Shown: positions 6,365 through 14,537, numbered from the stretch's first letter. The stretch is 16,208 bases of DNA from CAZFBR01 sp035353495 [NCBI: uncultured bacterium] (GCA_964517215.1 CAZFBR010000057.1:1-16208); one strand, 5' to 3'. A program made the numbers and translations. Notes: generated by a model from the letters alone, not told the origin.

Positions 6365-7164
6365 CAGTAGTTGCCTCCGAGCATGCGCGCGGCATTCCCG
6401 CCAAGGATCATGCGCTGTTCCGCGTCGGTCAACCCGAGGGCCGCCACCCGCGCCAGCTCCTCGCGGTGCGTGGTGTAGGGATAGTCGGAGCCAAACAGCA
6501 CATGGTCGGCGCCATGCGCGCGGATCAGCTCGACCGCGCGTTCCGGCGGCATATACGCCAGCGCCACGGAGGTGTCGATATAGACCGGCCGCCCGTACAG
6601 CGTGGTGCGCGCCTCGTCCCAGCGCTGCCAGCCGCCGAGATGGGCGAGGATGACCTTCAGGCGGGGAAAGCGGTCGAGCACGCGCGCCATGCGGGTGGGC
6701 GAACTGTACTCGAACTTCGCATCGCCGACGTGGATCATCAGCAGGAGATCGTCGCCGCAGGCATCGTAGATGGGAAAGGCGGCGGGATCATCAAGATTGA
6801 ACTGTTGAAAATCAGGGTGCAGCTTGATCCCGCGCAGCCCGAACCGCCGGATGCGCCTGAATTCGCCGCGGATATCGGCAAAACCGGGATGCATGCTGCC
6901 GAACGGCAGCACCCGGTCGCTCTGAATGCTCGCCGCCCAGTCGTTGTTGACGATCGTCTGCGACGGTTTGGTCACCGCCGTATGGACCAGGAGCCGGGAG
7001 ACCCCGGCGGCGTCGGCGCTGGCCAGCAGGCCGGCGAGAGTCCCGGGGTTCCGGAATTTCATGCCGTAATGATCTTCGAGCTGGACCACGGCCTTTTCCG
7101 CGATCTTGTCGGGAAACCCGTGCGCGTGGCAGTCGATGATCAGCGGCACTTCAGTCGTCGTCAT
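6364..7164 (-). CDS. Amidohydrolase-family metal-dependent hydrolase (amidohydrolase_2 / ACMSD type)
   Basis: This 266-residue TIM-barrel protein has metal-ligand pattern IIDCHAHG (Asp11, His13, His15), IKLHPD (Lys114, His116), MIHVGD (His145), LAHLGG (His175) and FGSDYPY (Asp227). The closing GNAARML helix is typical of the amidohydrolase_2 group, which decarboxylates or hydrolyses small carboxylates. The substrate is unknown. The start is ATG 7164: upstream sequence in this frame is out-of-frame U32 coding sequence and lacks family resemblance. It overlaps the U32 stop by 14 bases and has no clear Shine-Dalgarno, consistent with coupling. Its own stop overlaps the capA start. Confidence 0.88.
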   Translation of the reverse strand: MTTTEVPLIIDCHAHGFPDKIAEKAVVQLEDHYGMKFRNPGTLAGLLASADAAGVSRLLVHTAVTKPSQTIVNNDWAASIQSDRVLPFGSMHPGFADIRGEFRRIRRFGLRGIKLHPDFQQFNLDDPAAFPIYDACGDDLLLMIHVGDAKFEYSSPTRMARVLDRFPRLKVILAHLGGWQRWDEARTTLYGRPVYIDTSVALAYMPPERAVELIRAHGADHVLFGSDYPYTTHREELARVAALGLTDAEQRMILGGNAARMLGGNY

Positions 7165-8920
7165 GTTCGGTGGCAGCGCGCCGGCCGCCCTTGCCCAGCC
7201 ACTGCACATGGGTTCTGCCGCCGCGCTCTTCGAGCAGGAAGCGGTCGCCGCCGGCGGTGCGGATCTCGCCTTGGGGCAGCCCGGTGACAAAGGAGACCGC
7301 CGCCTGCTGTTTGACCAGCACGGCATCGGGCGGCAGAAGCGGCTCCTCCTGCTCTCCGGCCCAGGCCTGCATGCGGGCAGTCAGTTCGGTGCGGGCTTTG
7401 TCGTAGGCGGCAGCAAACTGCGCCACAAAATCGCGCCGCGCGTCGCGCAGGTATTTAGGATTGGCGTAAAGCCCGGGCGCCAAATCACAGGCCGCATCGG
7501 GAAAATACTTGTGCGCCATTTCCGCGGTCATCCCTTCGCCGCGCGCCGCGGTGCCGGGAAAGGGGAGCGCGGCGCGGAAAGCAAAGCGGCCGGCCCGGGC
7601 AGCGAGGGTTAGTGTGGTGAAGTCGATAGCGAGCTCATCATACGCGAGCGGCAATTCCGCCAGGCGGGCGGGATCGGGCTGCTGCTCAGCATGTTCATAC
7701 TCCCGCGCCACCGCATGCGCGGAATGGATGGCGAGCGCATCGATGCGCCAGTCGCGCGGCACCAGGGTCTGCAGCACCTGGCCGGCACGGATCTGCAGGA
7801 CATGCTTGCCGTGGCTGTTGGTCATGTTCTTGAGCACGAACGGCCGCTCGCTGATGCGGCCGCCGCTTTCGCGCACCGTGAGCATGAGCCCGTCGTGGAC
7901 TTCCAGCGGCACGGGTGCGGTGAAGACCAGCAGCTGCTCGCGCCCCTTGGGCGCCGTGGTAAAACCGGCCACGGGCAGGCCGCGATGGCCCGACGCGACC
8001 GGCTGGGTGAGCTCGCCGGCGGCGGTGCGGCCGGTAAAGAAACCGGGGCCGCGCTCGCGCGACCAGATGGTCGAGACCTCACCCTGGAACCGTTCCCATT
8101 CATGCGCCGGCAGGTTGCCGCCGCGGTCGAGCGCCCGGCGCAGCCAGTGGGTGACGCAGCCGACGTAGGCGGGCGGCTTGAGGCGGCCTTCGATCTTCAA
8201 CCCCGCCACGCCGAGCGCCAGCACCTCCTTCATCTGCCGCGACAGATCAAGATCTTTCATGTTCAGCAGATGGCCGTATGACGTTCCGTCGGGACTGACG
8301 TAGGGCAGGCGGCAGGGCTGGGCGCAATTGCCGTAATTGCCCGACCGGCCCGCCACTGCCTCGCCCAGCAGGCAATGTCCCGAGACGGCAAAGCACATGG
8401 CGCCGAAAACAAACAGCTCCAGCTTGACCTCCGGGCAGGCCTTGTGCAGCGCCGCGATGGCCGAACGCGACAGTTCGCGCGGCAGGATGATGCGGGTAAC
8501 CCCAAGCTTGACCAGCCGCCGGACGATGGCGGGAGTCAGGGCGCCCGCCTGGGTGCTGGCATGCACCGCCAGCCCGGGACAGAACTCGCGGGCCGCGCGC
8601 ATCAGCAGCGGGTCGCGGAGAATGACCGCATCGACCCCGGCCAAGTGACAGGCGGCGAGGATCGCGAGCGATTCCGGCATGGTTTCTGCCTGCACCGGCA
8701 GGTTGAGGGTGATGTAGAGGCGGACCTTGCGCTCATGCAGCCACCGGGTGAGACCGGGCAGCTGCTCCGGGGTGAGGTTCTGCGCTCCGGCCCGGGCATT
8801 GAGTTTGCCGACGCCGGTGTAGATGGCGTCAGCGCCCTGCTTGACGGCGGCGGCGATGGCTGCAAGGCCGCCGCCCGGCGCCAGCAGTTCCGGCAGACGG
8901 GAAGATGATTTGGTCGTCAT
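7151..8920 (-). CDS. U32 family protein (RlhA/TrhP-like RNA hydroxylation or collagenase-like)
   Basis: This 589-residue protein has N-terminal U32 barrel features: ELLAPGG (11-17), DAIYTGVGKLNARA (31-44), HASTQ (120-124), the U32 signature ELFVFGAMCFAVSGHCLLG (168-186), RSGNYGNCAQPCR with Cys199 and Cys203, LLNMKDLDL (218-226) and LKIEGRLK (241-248). Residues beyond ~300 form a second domain like the C-terminal part of long U32 proteins. E. coli U32 members RlhA and TrhP make 5-hydroxycytidine in 23S rRNA and 5-hydroxyuridine in tRNA; others are annotated as collagenase-like peptidases. The length and two-domain layout favour an RlhA-like role, but this is not certain. ATG 8920 has AGGAG 6 bases upstream; an earlier ATG at 8947 lacks one. 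First gene of the minus-strand operon. Confidence 0.86.
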   Translation of the reverse strand: MTTKSSSRLPELLAPGGGLAAIAAAVKQGADAIYTGVGKLNARAGAQNLTPEQLPGLTRWLHERKVRLYITLNLPVQAETMPESLAILAACHLAGVDAVILRDPLLMRAAREFCPGLAVHASTQAGALTPAIVRRLVKLGVTRIILPRELSRSAIAALHKACPEVKLELFVFGAMCFAVSGHCLLGEAVAGRSGNYGNCAQPCRLPYVSPDGTSYGHLLNMKDLDLSRQMKEVLALGVAGLKIEGRLKPPAYVGCVTHWLRRALDRGGNLPAHEWERFQGEVSTIWSRERGPGFFTGRTAAGELTQPVASGHRGLPVAGFTTAPKGREQLLVFTAPVPLEVHDGLMLTVRESGGRISERPFVLKNMTNSHGKHVLQIRAGQVLQTLVPRDWRIDALAIHSAHAVAREYEHAEQQPDPARLAELPLAYDELAIDFTTLTLAARAGRFAFRAALPFPGTAARGEGMTAEMAHKYFPDAACDLAPGLYANPKYLRDARRDFVAQFAAAYDKARTELTARMQAWAGEQEEPLLPPDAVLVKQQAAVSFVTGLPQGEIRTAGGDRFLLEERGGRTHVQWLGKGGRRAATEHDDD

Positions 8921-8991
8921 GGTATTCTCCTGACTCCATAGTACCATAGCCGGTGCCGGACTGACTACTGCGGTTTTCCCTGCCGGCGGTT

Positions 8992-9020
8992 TTGACTTTT
9001 ATGCGCGAATGAATTATACC
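8992..9020 (+). promoter_or_regulatory. Probable sigma-70-type promoter for mtgA
   Basis: TTGACT (8992-8997), a 17-base spacer and TATACC (9015-9020) form a convincing promoter 27 bases before the mtgA ATG. It lies in the 126-base gap between the divergent U32 operon and mtgA. No equally good promoter is seen for the minus-strand operon in this gap. Confidence 0.6.
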
Positions 9021-9046
9021 GGCGCGATTGCGAAAGGAACCGGGAC

Positions 9047-9757
9047 ATGGGCAGGAAACTGTTTTGCGTGAAAGCCATGGTCAAGCGACTGGCGGGCTGG
9101 ATGCTCAAGGGTTTTCTGCTGGCGCTGTTCGGGCCGGTGGTGCTGATCCTGCCGCTGCGCTTCATCGATCCGCCCACGACCGCGTTCATGCTCATCCGTG
9201 CCGGCGAGCGGGCCTGGGCGCGCACCTGGCCGCCCTACCCGCATCGCGATCTGCTCCGGCTGGCGGCAATTTCCACCAATCTGCAGCGGGCGGCCATCGC
9301 CAGTGAAGACGGCCAGTTCTATGTCCATCATGGTTTTGACCTCAAGCAGATTGAAAATGCGTGGCGGGTCTATGAACGCGGCGGCAGGTTGCGGGGGGCA
9401 TCAACCATTTCCCAGCAAACCGTAAAGAATCTTTTTCTGTGTGAAGGTGGGGGTTTTGTTCGCAAGGGGATCGAGGCCTATCTGACCGTCTATCTTGAAT
9501 TGCTCCTGCCGAAAGACCGCATCCTGGAACTGTATTTGAATATTGCCGAATGGGGTCCGGGCATTTTCGGGGCGGAGGCGGGTGCGCAATACTGGTTCAA
9601 GAAACCGGCGGCAAAACTAACCGCAGCGGAAGCAGCGCGGCTGGCGGCCATTCTGCCCAATCCCAACCGCATCAATCCTCATCATAGCTATGCGCGCAGC
9701 CGGGTTGGTTTTGTTACTGCCCGCATGAACAGCATCGTCTTCCCGCGCCGGCGCTGA
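9047..9757 (+). CDS. mtgA: Monofunctional biosynthetic peptidoglycan transglycosylase
   Basis: This 236-residue protein polymerises lipid II into glycan strands at the outer face of the inner membrane. It has a single N-terminal transmembrane helix (~20-38) and the GT51 motifs in order: AIASEDGQFYVHHGFD (84-98, catalytic Glu87), GASTISQQTVKN (117-128), RKGIEAYLTVYLE (139-151) and KDRILELYLN (156-165), then AARLAAILPNPNR. No transpeptidase domain follows and the length matches MtgA of Gram-negatives. AGGA lies about 10 bases before the ATG and its own promoter is visible at 8992. GCGC-rich symmetry plus a T-run just after the stop (9750-9766) might terminate transcription, but the stem has almost no loop. 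Confidence 0.93.
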   Translation: MGRKLFCVKAMVKRLAGWMLKGFLLALFGPVVLILPLRFIDPPTTAFMLIRAGERAWARTWPPYPHRDLLRLAAISTNLQRAAIASEDGQFYVHHGFDLKQIENAWRVYERGGRLRGASTISQQTVKNLFLCEGGGFVRKGIEAYLTVYLELLLPKDRILELYLNIAEWGPGIFGAEAGAQYWFKKPAAKLTAAEAARLAAILPNPNRINPHHSYARSRVGFVTARMNSIVFPRRR

Positions 9758-9928
9758 TTTTTTCTTATCAAAACGATCAAAAAATCACTATAATTACCAA
9801 GTCGATAAATTGCCAGTAGCTAAAAAAATGTGTCAAAATAATGACGGTTTATTTGTTAGGATTATTTCACCCTTTTATATCATATGGTTATAAAAACGAT
9901 ATACATTTTTTTTTGGCAGCCAATTTGC
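9758..9928. other. AT-rich intergenic stretch upstream of the pilins
   Basis: This is the most AT-rich non-coding stretch of the window, between mtgA and the pilin promoters. It holds several A- and T-runs, including nine consecutive T at 9906-9914 that abut the sigma-54-like element, and GATCAAAAAATCA-type sequences near 9775. Such DNA could be bent and hold activator or IHF sites, but no specific site is convincing. No coding potential is seen. Confidence 0.4.
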
Positions 9929-9930
9929 TT
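9913..9930 (+). promoter_or_regulatory. Candidate sigma-54 promoter for the first pilin gene
   Basis: TTGGCAGCCAATTTGCTT matches the -24/-12 consensus (TGGCAC-N5-TTGCW) with the exact GG-N10-GC spacing (GG 9915-9916, GC 9927-9928). The predicted start is near 9940, 47 bases before the ATG. Sigma-54 control is known for pilA in Pseudomonas, Geobacter and Myxococcus. The -24 box has CAGC where CACG is best, so it may be moderate in strength. Confidence 0.55.
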
Positions 9931-9957
9931 TACAAATAGCCGTTGCTGTGATATACT
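9929..9957 (+). promoter_or_regulatory. Candidate sigma-70-type promoter for the first pilin gene
   Basis: TTTACA (9929-9934), 17 bases and TATACT (9952-9957), with TGA just before the -10, make a strong-looking promoter 29 bases before the pilin ATG. It directly abuts the sigma-54-like element, so the two could be alternatives or compete. Confidence 0.6.
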
Positions 9958-9986
9958 GGAAAAAACTTCTTGAAAGGAGATGTACC

Positions 9987-10403
9987 ATGAAGAAGCAGTC
10001 AGGTTTCACCCTCATCGAGTTGCTGGTTGTAGTCGCGATCATCGGCATTCTCGCCGCGGTCGCAATCCCGAAGTTGCTGTCGGCCATCGAAAAGTCGAAG
10101 GTTGGCGCATCAGCGGGTGACATCGGCGCGTTCAATTCCGCGCTGGCGCTGTATCAGGTTGACCTGTCAACCCAGAAGTTCCCGACGTCGACGTTGATGC
10201 AGCTGTACAGCGATGGGGCCTCCGGTTGGGCTGGTCCGTATATGGCAACGATTTCGAATGACCCGTGGGATAACAAATATTCGTATACTTCAAGTGGTTC
10301 TGATTACACGATTCAGTCAATCCATAAATCGTCCGGTGTTGCTAAGTCGGAAACGATCCGCTACGTCTTCAATGCGGGTGTGATGGAATCCTATCCGCTG
10401 TAA
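9987..10403 (+). CDS. Type IV pilin / GspG-like major pseudopilin, copy 1
   Basis: This 138-residue prepilin has a short basic leader MKKQSG, prepilin-peptidase cleavage before Phe7, and the class III signal FTLIELLVVVAIIGILAAVA. Glu11 is the conserved Glu5 of the mature protein. The globular part carries DIGAFNSALALYQVD, YSDGASGWAGPYM and NDPWDNKYSYTS, matching the GspG-type layout (GspG has DPWGNPY), but with no cysteines. It could form the type II secretion pseudopilus or a pilus; no secretion ATPase or secretin is in view. The start is fixed by AGGAG about 8 bases upstream. It has its own promoters and a strong terminator, which suits high, separate expression. Confidence 0.92.
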   Translation: MKKQSGFTLIELLVVVAIIGILAAVAIPKLLSAIEKSKVGASAGDIGAFNSALALYQVDLSTQKFPTSTLMQLYSDGASGWAGPYMATISNDPWDNKYSYTSSGSDYTIQSIHKSSGVAKSETIRYVFNAGVMESYPL

Positions 10404-10415
10404 GAGGCAATTTCC

Positions 10416-10451
10416 AAACGGCAGGCACTCCGTGCCTGCCGTTTTTATTTT
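10416..10451 (+). terminator. Strong intrinsic terminator after pilin copy 1
   Basis: AAACGGCAGGCAC (10416-10428) and GTGCCTGCCGTTT (10432-10444) form a perfect 13-base stem with a TCC loop, followed by TTATTTT. It lies 13 bases after the first pilin stop and 29 bases before the second pilin start. Read-through or a promoter within the stretch 10452-10470 must serve copy 2; none is obvious. Confidence 0.92.
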
Positions 10452-10479
10452 CCGTTAGGGGAAAGACGAGGAACACGTC

Positions 10480-10893
10480 ATGCGGAAAACAGCTGGGTTT
10501 ACTCTTATCGAACTGCTGGTGGTCGTGGCGATCATTGGCATTTTGGCGGCAGTGGCAATCCCGAAGCTGCTTTCTGCAATAGAAAAGTCAAAAGTCGGAG
10601 CAACCGAAGGCGATATCGGGGCATTCAACTCCGCCTTGGCGTTGTATCAGGTGGATCTAAGCGGAAAGAAATATCCCACCAGCAGTCTGATGCAACTGTA
10701 TAGCGATGCCGCCACCGGTTGGGCCGGTCCGTATATCGCCACCATCATGAACGATCCGTGGGATAACAAATACACCTACACCTCCAACGGCGGTGACTAC
10801 ACCATTGTTTCGGTGCACGTGGCCAGCATCCACAAGGCGGAAACCATCCGCTATATCATGAACGTTGGCAATATGGAGTCGTATCCGCTCTGA
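10480..10893 (+). CDS. Type IV pilin / GspG-like major pseudopilin, copy 2
   Basis: This 137-residue prepilin has leader MRKTAG, cleavage before Phe7, and a hydrophobic helix and first ~45 residues almost identical to copy 1. By hand the two are roughly 80% identical. Differences cluster in surface-loop positions (Gly62-Lys63, the TSNGGDYTIVS stretch and VASIHKAE). Codons differ at many silent positions, so the duplication is not recent or the gene has been under strong protein-level selection. GAGGAA lies about 7 bases before the ATG. The C-terminus MESYPL is shared. It may be an alternative major subunit or a co-assembled one. Confidence 0.92.
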   Translation: MRKTAGFTLIELLVVVAIIGILAAVAIPKLLSAIEKSKVGATEGDIGAFNSALALYQVDLSGKKYPTSSLMQLYSDAATGWAGPYIATIMNDPWDNKYTYTSNGGDYTIVSVHVASIHKAETIRYIMNVGNMESYPL

Positions 10894-10959
10894 TCCGGTG
10901 CGATCCGGTAACCGTTTGATCTTCTGCTGTCACTTATTGTACGCTTCGCTGGCGGAAGT

Positions 10960-12879
10960 ATGACCGTTATGCCGAAATACCGTGCGGGCTTTCTCCTTGT
11001 TATTATGCTGGCGGTTGCCGCCGCCACCGGGCCGGTTGATGAAATCATCATCCATGGCTGCGCGGTGCTGGTGCTCGCCATCTTTCTGACGCTTCACGCC
11101 CGGATACTGCTGGGATGTCTTGAAGATGACCTCCCTTTCCGCCGATTCATCTTTGGCGCAATCCTGCTGTTGTTGGCACTGTTCGTGGCAGTTCCCCACA
11201 CCAGCCAATGGTCATTCATCGCCGCCGGCTTGCGCCTGCTGCTGGCGTTCTTTTTCCTGCTGGCGGTGCTGCTGCTGGTGCGCCTGCAACCCTCCGTCGG
11301 CGAATGGCTGGTGCGCGGTGGCGTGGCTGCCGCTGCGCTGCTGGCGATTGCGGGTATCCTTACGCAGGCACTCACCGGTGAGCCGCGCCTCACGGTCAAC
11401 TGGGCCAATCCGGCACTCATCGGCGCCATACTTACCCCGGCGTTCGCGCATCTGGTGTGCCGTCCCGGCGGATGGTCCTGGCGACGTTGGCTGCTGGTGC
11501 TGGTGCTGGCGGCTGCCCTGCTGCTGACACTGTCACGCGGAGTGATTGCCGCCCTCATTCTGGCTCTGCCCGCATTATGGTGGTGGGAACGGCCGGCGGA
11601 CAACCGGCGGCGGTTGATTACCGGCGGATTGCTGCTGCTGCTGGCTGCGCATGCCGTGCTTGGCATGGACCGCTGGCGCACCGGCAATGATCCGCAGTCG
11701 TTCGGGCGTCTGGATATCTGGCGGGCGACCGGCGAAATCATTGTGCAGCATCCCTTGCGCGGCGTCGGCTGGGATGCGCTGGGTGAGGTGATGCAGGCCC
11801 ACAAGATTGCTTCGGTGCGTGATCCGTTTCGCTGGGGCCAGTTTGCACAGCAGGCCCACAATGAATATCTGAACACCGCCGCGGAATGCGGTTTGCCGGC
11901 GCTGGGTTTGCTGCTGTACCTGCTGGCGGTGCTGCTGCGCATCGCGGCGCGCGCCACTGCGGCGCCCGCGGGATTGCGCTGGGCGCTGGCGGCCTGGCTG
12001 CTGCATGCCGGCGTCGATAATCTCGCCCATTTCACCCCCACCCTGCTCGTGCCGGCCCTGCTGCTCGGACTGATTCTCCCCGCCGCCTGGCCGCCGCTGG
12101 TGCAGCCGGTGCGCCCCCGATCCGCCACGACCCTGGCCTTGTCGGCGCTGCTGATGCTGCTGGTGTGCATCGGGCCGCTGCTGATCGGCCGCTTTTTTTT
12201 CTTTGCCGGGTATACCGCCGAACAGCGCCGGGATGACGAGACCGCGCTGGACTATTATACAACCGCCGCTGCCTGGTCGCCGCTGACCGGGTTGTATCAT
12301 ATGCATCGGGGCGGCATCCTGCTGCGCCGCCTGAAAACCGCCACCCTGCCACCCGAGCAATTTGTGCAGGTGCAGGCCGACGCAGCGAATGCCATCGCCC
12401 ATGCCGTCATCCTCGAGCCGCGCAATCCGCAGTTTATTGCGCAGCAGGCCCGCCTGCAACTGCTCTCGGGCCAGGGATGGCCGGCGGAGGAAACACTGCG
12501 CCGCGCACTGGCGGTCGAACCGACCAATGTGCTGCATCGCCGGCGACTAACGACGGTACTCGCCCTGCGCGGTGATACCGCCGGCGCAGCGGCGGCACTG
12601 CGGCAGGCGGTAACCGATGAACCGCTGTATGCCGACGCGTATTACGATCTGGCGCAGTTGGCGCCGCACCCGTACTGGCGTGCCATGGCGCTGGCCAGCC
12701 GTGATTTTACCCTGCGCTATTATCAGCAATTGCTGCGTACCGACGTCAGTGCCACCAGCATTTACCGGTACGTTGCCGCCTTGCAGGAATTGCCGCCCGC
12801 CGCCTTTCAGGCACTCACCGATACCCCGGCGCCGCATCCCGCGACGTCGGGTGATTCACTGGCACTCTGGTCGCGATGA
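10960..12879 (+). CDS. O-antigen-ligase/Wzy_C-family membrane protein with C-terminal repeat-like region
   Basis: This 639-residue protein has about ten or more transmembrane helices up to ~residue 412. WANPALIGAIL (148-158), TLSRG (190-194), and GRLDIWRATGEIIVQHPLRGVGWDAL (249-274) lead to the large loop ending in AHNEYLNTAAECGLPALG (299-316), the Wzy_C hallmark with His300. These enzymes transfer lipid-linked glycans to lipid A or, in PglL/TfpO, to pilin. Residues ~425-570 resemble tetratricopeptide-type helical repeats (TTAAAWSP, AHAVILEPRNP, RRALAVEPTN, RQAVTDEPLYADAYYDLAQL). ATG 10960 is used; GGCGGAAG ends just before it. An ATG at 10969 is possible. It directly follows the two pilins and overlaps the next gene. 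Confidence 0.82.
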   Translation: MTVMPKYRAGFLLVIMLAVAAATGPVDEIIIHGCAVLVLAIFLTLHARILLGCLEDDLPFRRFIFGAILLLLALFVAVPHTSQWSFIAAGLRLLLAFFFLLAVLLLVRLQPSVGEWLVRGGVAAAALLAIAGILTQALTGEPRLTVNWANPALIGAILTPAFAHLVCRPGGWSWRRWLLVLVLAAALLLTLSRGVIAALILALPALWWWERPADNRRRLITGGLLLLLAAHAVLGMDRWRTGNDPQSFGRLDIWRATGEIIVQHPLRGVGWDALGEVMQAHKIASVRDPFRWGQFAQQAHNEYLNTAAECGLPALGLLLYLLAVLLRIAARATAAPAGLRWALAAWLLHAGVDNLAHFTPTLLVPALLLGLILPAAWPPLVQPVRPRSATTLALSALLMLLVCIGPLLIGRFFFFAGYTAEQRRDDETALDYYTTAAAWSPLTGLYHMHRGGILLRRLKTATLPPEQFVQVQADAANAIAHAVILEPRNPQFIAQQARLQLLSGQGWPAEETLRRALAVEPTNVLHRRRLTTVLALRGDTAGAAAALRQAVTDEPLYADAYYDLAQLAPHPYWRAMALASRDFTLRYYQQLLRTDVSATSIYRYVAALQELPPAAFQALTDTPAPHPATSGDSLALWSR

Positions 12880-14537
12880 CCCGCCCCTTCCTGCTTGCCT
12901 GGCTCGGGTTTTCCCTGCTCGCGCTGCTCTTTTATTCCGGGCACCGGCATCTCACCGACGAAGACATTACCTTCGCCGCCGCGCGCGCCCTGCAGCCGCA
13001 GTCCTCCCTCAACTATGACGACGACATCGGCCTGGTCGCCAACCCGTCGCTTGCCGCCCGCTACCATTACGGCCTGCTCACCCTGTGGGGCACGGCGGTC
13101 ACGATGTTTGTGTCACCCTGGTTGGCTATGCTGGCGCTGCTGGGTGTCATGGCCACCGTCTATGTCCTGCCGTGGTTGCTGATCGTCCTGCCGCTGGGCC
13201 TGCTGCTGTACCGGCGGTGGTTCTCCGCCGAGGCGGCGGCCCGCATTGCGCGGCGGCTGCCGCGGCAGCTCACCGCGCTGCTTGCCAGCCTGGCGGTCGC
13301 CTGGACGCTGGCCCTGCTCTTTGCCTCGTTTCATCTCATGCCGCTGCACCTGCTCCTCTTCGGGGTGACCGCCGCCTGCTGTCATCAGCTGGCGCTGCGC
13401 GCCGGCTGCACGCCGCGCCGCGCACTGGCGGCGGCGCTGCTCGCCTGCGCGTCGTCGTCGCTGCTGGTCTGGAGCGAATTCATCAAGGACGAGATCTACG
13501 GCGTCGCCGCACTGGCCGGCGCCCTGACCGCCTTCGCCGCCGCCCGGCCGCATGTCGCTGCCCTCTGTCTCGTGCTCGCACTCTTCGCCAAGCCCGCGCT
13601 CATCGTCGCCACACTGCCGCTGGCGTTTGCCGCCCGCGAACGCCGGCAGACGCTGCTCTGCCTTTTCGCCGTGCTCGCTGCGGCCGGCGCGATCGGCACG
13701 CACAACCTCGTCCGCTTCGGCGCCATGGCCGGCGGGTATCAGCAGTTGCTGCCCACCGGCCAGCCGCAGAATTTCTCGTTTCCGGTCTGGCTGGGTCTTG
13801 CCGGCCATCTCTTCTCGCCGCTGCGCAGCATTTTCCTCTATAATCCGTTTCTGCTGCTCGTCCTGCCCGTCGCGATCGCCCGCTGCCGCCGCCGCGCCGC
13901 GACGCGGCTGGAGTGGTGCGCCGCCATCGGCGCGCTGGCGTACCTGCTGCTGATTTCCGCATGGACCGGCTGGGAAGGCGAGGTCGGCTACGCCAATCGC
14001 CTCGCGCTCCCCGCGGTGATGCTCGGGATCGTCTTCCTGCCGGCCGCCGTGCGCACCGCGTCGCGGACGCTGCTGCTCCTCCTGCTGCTGGCCGGGTTCC
14101 TCATCAACCTGCCCGGCAGCGCCTGGGATTTCGTCAACTATTACCAGCTCCCCGAACGGCAGCAGGCGCTGGTCTTCGCCGTGCGGCAGGCGCCGCTGTC
14201 GCCGCCGGCTTTCCAGCAGGCGGGCGAAATGCTCGCGCTTGGCTATCAGGCGCTGTTCACCGCCGTGCCGCGCCTGCTATCCGAAAGCCCCGCCATGACT
14301 TCCGCGCCGTCAGTGAGCACCCCGCTGGAGTACCATTTCTGGCTCGGGTATCCCGACCTCTGGCCGGTCTACCTCTTCTGGGTCCCCGACGGTTTTCCCC
14401 TCGCCCAGCCCGCCGCCGGCCTTGGCCGCCGCTGGCCGGGCCTGCTGCTGCCGTGGTGCCTGTGGTGCGCGCTCTGCCTCACCTGCCTGTGGTTCTGCCA
14501 CCGCCTCCGGCGGCTGCCCCCGCCGCGCGCTTGCTAA
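12876..14537 (+). CDS. Multi-pass membrane protein, probable GT-C-type glycosyltransferase
   Basis: This 553-residue protein has about ten or more hydrophobic helices. After the first helix comes an acidic loop, HLTDEDITFAAARAL (25-39), at the place where GT-C enzymes such as ArnT/PMT carry a catalytic acidic motif. Later features are LFSPLRSIFLYNPFLLLVLP (~309-328), similar to the SPxRxLFxYSP pattern I recall in polytopic glycosyltransferase-like proteins, and SAWTGWEGEVGYANRLALP (~367-385). These enzymes use polyprenol-phosphate sugars at the outer face of the inner membrane. ATG 12876 overlaps the ligase stop as ATGA, so the two are translationally coupled. The family assignment is moderate; the substrate is unknown. 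Confidence 0.68.
   Translation: MTRPFLLAWLGFSLLALLFYSGHRHLTDEDITFAAARALQPQSSLNYDDDIGLVANPSLAARYHYGLLTLWGTAVTMFVSPWLAMLALLGVMATVYVLPWLLIVLPLGLLLYRRWFSAEAAARIARRLPRQLTALLASLAVAWTLALLFASFHLMPLHLLLFGVTAACCHQLALRAGCTPRRALAAALLACASSSLLVWSEFIKDEIYGVAALAGALTAFAAARPHVAALCLVLALFAKPALIVATLPLAFAARERRQTLLCLFAVLAAAGAIGTHNLVRFGAMAGGYQQLLPTGQPQNFSFPVWLGLAGHLFSPLRSIFLYNPFLLLVLPVAIARCRRRAATRLEWCAAIGALAYLLLISAWTGWEGEVGYANRLALPAVMLGIVFLPAAVRTASRTLLLLLLLAGFLINLPGSAWDFVNYYQLPERQQALVFAVRQAPLSPPAFQQAGEMLALGYQALFTAVPRLLSESPAMTSAPSVSTPLEYHFWLGYPDLWPVYLFWVPDGFPLAQPAAGLGRRWPGLLLPWCLWCALCLTCLWFCHRLRRLPPPRAC

Noticed and set aside
5222-6370. 382-residue plus-strand frame opposite capA
   Set aside because: It is rich in R, G, A and H as expected from the antisense of a GC-rich gene; the minus-strand CapA motifs are complete.
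9742-9766. Intrinsic terminator after mtgA
   Set aside because: GCGCCGGCGC followed by a T-run is suggestive, but the stem leaves no proper loop, so it is mentioned only within the mtgA entry.
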